Shown in pieces: positions 1 to 4,135 of a stretch of 6,241 bases of DNA (within the stretch, counting starts at the first letter, position 1; each line of letters begins with the position of its first letter). Position numbers and translations under genes: made by a program. Source of the stretch: Flammeovirgaceae bacterium UBA5867 (lineage in GTDB: Bacteria; Bacteroidota; Bacteroidia; Cytophagales; Cyclobacteriaceae); assembly GCA_002432545.1 (NCBI GenBank), contig DJFR01000119.1, forward strand, positions 1 through 6,241, in the 5' to 3' direction. Under the pieces are notes generated by a model that was not told the DNA's origin, did no database searches, and was given only the letters and a program-made list of their open reading frames with translations.

Positions 1-174
1 CTGATTGAGACACGCCTTCGCTACAGCGACCTGCGCATGAACGAAATTGCCTACGAGTTTGGATTTACGGATGAAAGCCACCTGACGCGCACGTTCAAGA
101 AACATAAAGGCGTAAGTCCTTCCGAATTCCGAAAGCACGTCAACAGTAAAAAAAGAAACTCCGTTGCAGCATGA
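1..174 (+). CDS. AraC-family transcriptional regulator, C-terminal fragment (cut by window edge)
   Basis: Frame 1 is open from the first base to a TGA at 172-174, giving the last 57 residues of a protein whose start lies outside the window. The visible part is the second helix-turn-helix of an AraC/XylS DNA-binding domain: EIAYEFGF (residues 15-22), then DESHLTRTFKK (24-34), then the closing G-x-S-P-S-E-F-R-K element (37-45), followed by a basic tail. Family knowledge: such proteins bind promoter DNA through two HTH motifs, usually with an N-terminal sensor domain, which cannot be seen here, so the signal is unknown. It lies 65 bases before the start of the ChrB-AraC gene on the same strand. 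Its HTH resembles that gene's own HTH (about 21 of 31 aligned residues identical by my count), so it could be a paralogue or part of the same regulatory unit. The family call is firm; the role is not. Confidence 0.85.
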   Translation: MIETRLRYSDLRMNEIAYEFGFTDESHLTRTFKKHKGVSPSEFRKHVNSKKRNSVAA

Positions 175-199
175 GAACCGTTTTCAACACTCAGTTCGG

Positions 200-207
200 T
201 AAATTTG
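200..207 (+). promoter_or_regulatory. Candidate Bacteroidota -7 promoter box (TAnnTTTG) for the chr cluster
   Basis: TAAATTTG at 200-207 is a perfect match to the TAnnTTTG -7 consensus known for the primary sigma factor of Bacteroidota. It lies in the 65-base gap between the upstream AraC gene and the ChrB-AraC gene, 32 bases before the ATG at 240, so a short leader of roughly 25-30 bases would follow. No good TTTG/TTG -33 element is present at the usual spacing; the closest is a TTTT run at 181-184, which is rather close. The motif is short and AT-rich, so chance occurrence is possible. Confidence 0.4.
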
Positions 208-239
208 GTCTGTGGAATCATTAATTTGCATTGCACCAG

Positions 240-1082
240 ATGAAATGGATTACCCGCGAACGTCCCAAGATTGACCGTATAGCCTGTCCGTGGCTTATTA
301 AACGTTTTATTGATCACGATGCCGAGATCATCTACGTTCCCTACGAGCATGTAAAGGCAAAAGCTGAAGAACTTGATGCTATACCGTTTGATATACCTGA
401 TGTTGAGTTCACACACTACGGTGATGAATGCACCTTTGATTATTTTATCCGCAAGTATGATCTGAAAGATGCCGCTCTGCAAACACTGGCTGTTATTGTG
501 CGCGGTGCTGATACCGATCGTCATGATATAGCCAGTCAGTCGTCCGGGCTGTGGGCTATAGCAGCAGGGCTGTCGTATAACATTACAAACGACCAGGAAC
601 TTCTGCAACAAGGCTTGATTATATACGATGCACTTTATACTTGGGCCAAACACCTGCAACACGAAAAGCATACACAAAATCCGATCGAAAATTTACTGCT
701 CGATGTATACCAGCGATTCCTTCAGCAAAAATCATCATCCCGTAAAATTCCTTCGTGGGCTAAAGAGCTAAAGGAAATTATACAGGATCAGATCGACACT
801 AACCTAAGTCTCAATCTGAAGGAACTGTCTCAAAGTCTCAATGTACATCCGGCTTATTTGTCGCGCGAGTTCTCGAAATACTTTGATGATCTTTCGTTCG
901 GAGACTATATCCGGAAGTTAAGAATTGAAAAAGCGATGCAACTGTTGGAAGATCCGAAATACTCACTCGCAGAGATTGCTTACCTCACAGGCTTTTCAGA
1001 CCAAAGTCATTTTAATCGCATCTTTAAAAAACACATTGGCAAAAATCCGTCAGAATTCCGTAAAAGTCTTTCAAAAAAGTAA
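240..1082 (+). CDS. ChrB C-terminal domain fused to an AraC-type HTH: putative chromate-responsive regulator
   Basis: Predicted cytoplasmic protein of 280 residues. Residues 1-140 match the ChrB C-terminal (chromate resistance) family: PKIDRIACPWLIKRFID at 9-25, FDIPDVEFTHYGDECTF at 50-66, and the LAVIVRGADTDRHD segment at 83-96. After a linker (about 141-170), residues 174-277 form an AraC DNA-binding domain, with HTH1 around LKELSQSLNVHPAYLSREF (193-211) and HTH2 around AEIAYLTGFSDQSHFNRIF (244-262), ending in NPSEFRK. I chose ATG 240 because ChrB-family proteins commonly begin M-K-W-I-T-R-E-R-P at this point; a TTG at 231 would add three residues. No clear Shine-Dalgarno is seen. Proteobacterial ChrB regulators carry an extra N-terminal region before this domain; here that is absent and an AraC module is attached behind. 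Being first in a cluster with chrA suggests, by inference, control of chromate resistance. It is called chrB-like; I give no symbol because the architecture differs. Confidence 0.88.
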   Translation: MKWITRERPKIDRIACPWLIKRFIDHDAEIIYVPYEHVKAKAEELDAIPFDIPDVEFTHYGDECTFDYFIRKYDLKDAALQTLAVIVRGADTDRHDIASQSSGLWAIAAGLSYNITNDQELLQQGLIIYDALYTWAKHLQHEKHTQNPIENLLLDVYQRFLQQKSSSRKIPSWAKELKEIIQDQIDTNLSLNLKELSQSLNVHPAYLSREFSKYFDDLSFGDYIRKLRIEKAMQLLEDPKYSLAEIAYLTGFSDQSHFNRIFKKHIGKNPSEFRKSLSKK

Positions 1083-1166
1083 AACGGATACAAATAGTAA
1101 ATTCTGTTCTATCCTGCTCTGTAAAGACTCAGTAGCATTGCTCTACCATAAGCCCCTTTACAAAGT

Positions 1167-1928
1167 ATGATCCGTTCGAGCACTCCCTTTTTACTGATTG
1201 CATTGTTCATCAACACATCGCTATGTTTTTCTCAAACTGTTGAGAAGCATGTACACGAACGAGAGCAATTGTGGGTGGGCTATTTCAACCAGACACGACT
1301 CACGAACAAGTTCGGTATATGGTTCGACATTCATTATCGGCAAACCGATAACTTTATCGACCGGCCATTTCAATTTATGGTTCGTCCTGCGCTAACGTAT
1401 TTCATTCGCGACAACCTTCGGGTACAGGCGGGCTATGCTTTTGTAGAGCACTTCCCTGCTAAAGGAAAAGATACTACACGGCCGGAGCATCGCGCATGGC
1501 AGCAGATCTGGTGGAACCAGAAATATAGCGGTCTTACAACCCTTCAATGGCTTCGGCTCGAAGAACGGTTCAATCGTAAAGTAGCAGATGATGTTTTGCT
1601 GGATGACTATAATTTTAACTACAGGCTTCGCTATAACATGTCGTTCTTTATTCCGCTTAAAGGAAAAGAAATTATACCACGATCGCCTTTTGTAGCCGTG
1701 ATGAATGAGGTGTTTATAAACTTCGGAGGTAAGATCGTTTACAATACATTTGATCAGAACCGTTTCTTCGCGGGTGTAGGCTATCAATTTACGTCACATC
1801 TCAATGCCCAGCTTGGTTACATGAATATATACCAGCAGGAGGCAAGTGGAAATAATTTTATATCTACACATGCTATCCGGTTTTTTGTTTTTCATTCGCT
1901 TGATCTCCGGACAAAAAGTAAAGAATGA
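1167..1928 (+). CDS. DUF2490-like predicted outer-membrane beta-barrel protein
   Basis: 253 residues. An N-terminal hydrophobic stretch (PFLLIALFI, 7-15) followed by SLCFSQ (18-23) looks like a Sec signal peptide ending near residue 22/23. C20 does not sit in a proper lipobox (L rather than G/A/S precedes it), so lipidation is unlikely. The mature part has alternating aromatic/polar strands typical of a small outer-membrane barrel and the conserved DUF2490 pattern as I recall it: LWVGYFNQTRLTNKFGIWFD (35-54), R-P-E-H-R-x-W-Q-Q (105-113), LRLEERFNRK, YRLRYNM, MNEVFINF, then QNRFFAGVGYQFTSHLNAQLGY. The family has no established function. It starts 84 bases after the ChrB-AraC stop and ends 19 bases before chrA, all on one strand with no terminator visible, so it is probably part of the chr transcript. 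A role in envelope passage or tolerance of chromate is only inference. No Shine-Dalgarno is evident upstream of the ATG. Confidence 0.78.
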   Translation: MIRSSTPFLLIALFINTSLCFSQTVEKHVHEREQLWVGYFNQTRLTNKFGIWFDIHYRQTDNFIDRPFQFMVRPALTYFIRDNLRVQAGYAFVEHFPAKGKDTTRPEHRAWQQIWWNQKYSGLTTLQWLRLEERFNRKVADDVLLDDYNFNYRLRYNMSFFIPLKGKEIIPRSPFVAVMNEVFINFGGKIVYNTFDQNRFFAGVGYQFTSHLNAQLGYMNIYQQEASGNNFISTHAIRFFVFHSLDLRTKSKE

Positions 1929-1947
1929 CATTAACCTATTATAGATC

Positions 1948-3093
1948 ATGTTTCCTGCATCCTATACATTAAAAGATCTTGTCGTTTATTTTTTAAAACT
2001 TGGTACATGGGGCTTTGGCGGTCCGGTGGCACTTGTCGGGTACATGCACCGCGATCTTGTCGAAAATAAAAAGTGGATTGCAGAAGAAGATTATAAAGAA
2101 GGATTGGCTCTTTCACAACTTGCGCCTGGTCCGCTCGCAGCACAGCTGGCTATATATATCGGATATATACATTATCGCATTTTGGGCGCCACGCTGGCAG
2201 GTATCGCGTTTGTTATACCATCGTTTATAATGGTGCTCGGCATAGGTTATGCGTACGTACAGCTTGGCGGATTGCCGTGGATGCAAGCTATATTTTATGG
2301 AGTGGGCGCTGCGGTGATCGGCATCATTACTATCTCAAGCTATAAATTAACGGTCAAAAGCATCGGTAAAGATTACCTGCTTTGGGGAATATTTATCGTA
2401 CTCGCAGCAACAACGTTTATTACCGAAGAAGAAAACATCTGGTTGATTTTAGGAGCCGGTATAGTTGTATGGTTTACCAAGGCACCACCTGCATTTTCAA
2501 GAAACTCTTTACAAGCTATAGCACCTGTACTTGCACAGGCAGCACCAGCCGTTTCCGTCAATACAAAACTCGTGCAGGTTGCCTGGTTCTTTACCAAAGC
2601 GGGGGCATTTGTATTTGGCAGTGGTTTGGCTATCGTTCCGTTTCTATACGGGGGTGTAGTTAAAGAATACCAATGGCTGAACGAGCAGCAATTTGTTGAC
2701 GCTGTTGCTGTAGCAATGATCACACCCGGGCCTGTAGTAATTACCGTTGGCTTCATCGGTTACCTGGTTGCCGGTTTTCCCGGTGCATGTGTAGCGGCAA
2801 TGGCTACATTTATACCCTGCTACCTGTTTACTATATTACCAGCGCCTTATTTCAAAAAATACGGTAAGCATCCTGCCATTAAAGCTATAGTAGATGGTAT
2901 TACCGCTGCTGCTATAGGCGCTATAGCCGGAGCTGTATTGGTGCTGGGTAAACGAACATTAACAGACATACCATCCGTTATCATCACAGTAACTACTGCT
3001 ATTGTGTTGTTCAAATTTAAAAAGATACAAGAACCGCTGATCATTGCAGCAGCAGCATGTGTTGGAATACTCTTAAGAATTGTAATCTTGTAA
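1948..3093 (+). CDS. chrA: Chromate transporter ChrA (long, two-domain CHR family)
   Basis: 381 residues, an inner-membrane protein made of two homologous CHR domains (about 9-176 and 207-379), the long-chain form of the family. Domain 1 shows FLKLGTWGFGGPVALVGYM (15-33) and the ALSQLAPGPLAAQLAIYIGY stretch (54-73); domain 2 shows the matching FTKAGAFVFGSGLAIVPFL (215-233) and AMITPGPVVITVGFIGY (256-272). The repeated F-x-K-x-G-x-x-x-F-G and PGP elements are family hallmarks. Many hydrophobic segments run through both halves, with a short polar linker near 177-206. Family knowledge: ChrA proteins export chromate from the cytoplasm, driven by the proton gradient, and lower intracellular Cr(VI). 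Length is close to the typical 390-400 residues, with no sign of truncation. Start at ATG 1948, 19 bases after the DUF2490 stop, places the first CHR motif at the usual N-terminal distance. Its stop is one base from the next ATG, implying translational coupling with the dismutase gene. Confidence 0.96.
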   Translation: MFPASYTLKDLVVYFLKLGTWGFGGPVALVGYMHRDLVENKKWIAEEDYKEGLALSQLAPGPLAAQLAIYIGYIHYRILGATLAGIAFVIPSFIMVLGIGYAYVQLGGLPWMQAIFYGVGAAVIGIITISSYKLTVKSIGKDYLLWGIFIVLAATTFITEEENIWLILGAGIVVWFTKAPPAFSRNSLQAIAPVLAQAAPAVSVNTKLVQVAWFFTKAGAFVFGSGLAIVPFLYGGVVKEYQWLNEQQFVDAVAVAMITPGPVVITVGFIGYLVAGFPGACVAAMATFIPCYLFTILPAPYFKKYGKHPAIKAIVDGITAAAIGAIAGAVLVLGKRTLTDIPSVIITVTTAIVLFKFKKIQEPLIIAAAACVGILLRIVIL

Positions 3094-3094
3094 C

Positions 3095-3814
3095 ATGAAC
3101 CGAAAAGAATTTATGAAGAACGCTGCCATCATGAGTGGGGCATCATTGTTACCGGTCAACAGCGTATTCGCTGCCGGACTACAACAAAGTGGTATGGATC
3201 GGCTTACTGATCCGGATGGTAATTTTGCACTGCAGCCGCTGCCGTATAGTGAAACTTTTCTCGAGCCGGCCATGGATCAGGAAACTGTACACCTGCACTA
3301 TACATTTCACCATGGCGATGCAGTGAAGGCAGCGAATAAAGATCTGCAGATGATTCGCAAAGCACTGGATGAAAACAACGTTGAAACAGTTGATTACTGG
3401 ACGAAGAAATTATCCTATCATCTTTCTTCGCATATACTGCACACCATTTTCTGGACAAACCTTACCAATCGTAAAAGCGACCCAAAAGGTGCTTTGCTAA
3501 AACAGATCGAGAAAGACTTCGGCAGTTTTGACAAATTAAAATTGCTGATTGCCAAAACATCCAAAGGTGTTGATGGAAACGGCTGGGGTATATTGGGATA
3601 TCATCCGTCAACACAAAAGCTCACCGTGTTGCAATGTGAGAATCATGAAAAACTAACACAATGGGGTGTGGTGCCCGTATTGGTCATTGATGTATGGGAA
3701 CACTCGTACTATTTAAAGTATAGAAACAGGCGTGCGGAATTTGTGGACAACCTGTTTAGCATTGTAAACTGGGATAACGTTGCGGATCGTTTCAGCATAG
3801 CATCAAAAATTTAA
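3095..3814 (+). CDS. Exported Fe/Mn-family superoxide dismutase, ChrC-like by position, lacking Tyr34
   Basis: 239 residues. The N-terminus NRKEFMK followed by a hydrophobic stretch and SVFAAG (23-28) resembles a Tat signal with an RK variant of the twin arginine, so export to the periplasm is likely. The rest is an Fe/Mn superoxide dismutase: ALQPLPYSETFLEPAMD (45-61), then the four metal ligands H68, H116 (in SSHILHTIFW), D199 and H203 (IDVWEHSYYLKY), plus the IVNWDNVADRF ending. The gateway His is kept (H72). Where E. coli Sod has Tyr34, eight residues after the first ligand, this protein has A76 (HHGDAV against the usual HHQ-x-Y-V). H184 stands at the Gln146 position (ENHE), as in some iron-type or cambialistic enzymes. 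Start ATG 3095 lies one base after the chrA stop. Proteobacterial chrBAC operons place a superoxide dismutase (chrC) here. The expected reaction is dismutation of superoxide to oxygen and peroxide; activity is uncertain without Tyr34. Confidence 0.93.
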   Translation: MNRKEFMKNAAIMSGASLLPVNSVFAAGLQQSGMDRLTDPDGNFALQPLPYSETFLEPAMDQETVHLHYTFHHGDAVKAANKDLQMIRKALDENNVETVDYWTKKLSYHLSSHILHTIFWTNLTNRKSDPKGALLKQIEKDFGSFDKLKLLIAKTSKGVDGNGWGILGYHPSTQKLTVLQCENHEKLTQWGVVPVLVIDVWEHSYYLKYRNRRAEFVDNLFSIVNWDNVADRFSIASKI

Positions 3815-3825
3815 TTTGCCTCTAT

Positions 3826-3870
3826 AGCTTCCGGATGTATACCACAATTGGATGATACATTCCGGAGGCT
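3826..3870 (+). terminator. Imperfect stem-loop after the superoxide dismutase gene, candidate terminator
   Basis: AGCTTCCGGATGTAT (3826-3840) pairs with ATACATTCCGGAGGCT (3855-3870): about 15 base pairs including one T-G pair, with a single bulged T at 3861 and a 14-base loop. It begins 11 bases after the dismutase stop codon, the expected place for the end of the chr transcript. No U-tract follows (CCACCTATAAAA), so it is not a textbook intrinsic terminator; it may instead stabilise the 3' end or act weakly. No facing gene is seen to the right. Confidence 0.5.
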
Positions 3871-4015
3871 CCACCTATAAAATGGATGTGATCACAATCA
3901 AAGTAATTTTTGTATTCTTTATTACCCAATACCTTATAAATCCGGTATCGGTAATATCAAATGATTACTTTATTCAACAATTTCGGCATTTAACGGCTAT
4001 TAACTCTTATATACT

Positions 4016-4033
4016 TATATACCTGGGTATATA
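4016..4033. repeat. 18-bp palindrome, possible operator
   Basis: TATATACC (4016-4023) and GGTATATA (4026-4033) are perfect 8-base inverted arms around a central TG. The symmetry and size would suit a dimeric regulator site, and it lies about 100 bases before the protease start. Against this, GGTATAT is a common word in this window, including inside genes, so the palindrome may partly reflect composition. Confidence 0.4.
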
Positions 4034-4071
4034 TATAATTTATCATTAGCGATCTCAAAACAATAAATAAA

Positions 4072-4132
4072 GTAAATGGTATATATACTGTAAAACTATT
4101 TGGTATATTGTTCGATTACCAAAACCATTTAC
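4072..4132. repeat. Nested inverted repeats immediately upstream of the protease start
   Basis: The outer arms GTAAATGGT (4072-4080) and ACCATTTAC (4124-4132) are perfect over 9 bases. Inside lie a second pair, TTTGGTA (4099-4105) and TACCAAA (4117-4123), perfect over 7 bases with an 11-base loop. The two right arms abut, so in RNA a continuous helix could form with an 18-base bulge on the 5' side (4081-4098). The structure ends three bases before the ATG at 4136. It could be an operator array or a leader structure affecting translation, depending on where transcription starts, which cannot be determined here. Confidence 0.5.
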
Positions 4133-4135
4133 GTT

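Larger units (their letters stand above)
3871..4135. other. AT-rich non-coding intergenic region before the protease gene
   Basis: About 265 bases without a credible gene. A 65-codon reading frame crosses it (3852-4049) but it starts inside the stem-loop and encodes a composition-driven I/Y-rich peptide with no recognisable features. The stretch is clearly richer in A+T than the flanking genes and holds an 18-bp palindrome (4016-4033) and a nested inverted repeat (4072-4132), both described separately. I find no perfect TAnnTTTG box, tRNA or other RNA gene. It presumably contains the promoter of the protease gene. Confidence 0.6.

Noticed and set aside
231..239. TTG at 231 as the start of the ChrB-AraC gene
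   Set aside because: It adds only three residues before an in-frame ATG at 240, from which the sequence begins like known ChrB-domain proteins; no ribosome site favours TTG.
51..677. Long minus-strand open frame opposite the AraC and ChrB genes
   Set aside because: It runs antisense to two clearly conserved coding regions and its product has no recognisable domain or sensible composition.
1083..1166. Possible separate promoter between the ChrB-AraC and DUF2490 genes
   Set aside because: I found no TAnnTTTG box or terminator-like stem in this 84-base gap, so read-through from upstream is simpler.
925..1170. Plus-strand frame overlapping the end of the ChrB-AraC gene
   Set aside because: It lies in another frame of the conserved AraC HTH region and encodes a low-complexity basic peptide with no family resemblance.
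1218..1235. Possible lipobox in the DUF2490 signal peptide (TSLC)
   Set aside because: Leucine directly precedes the Cys, where G, A or S is needed, and a good signal peptidase I type site (FSQ) follows.
2373..2756. Minus-strand open frame inside chrA
   Set aside because: It is an antisense shadow of a conserved transporter; the Thr/Ala-rich product reflects the complement of hydrophobic codons.
3852..4049. Small plus-strand open frame downstream of the dismutase
   Set aside because: It begins inside the stem-loop, has no ribosome site, and codes an I/Y-rich peptide expected from AT-rich DNA.
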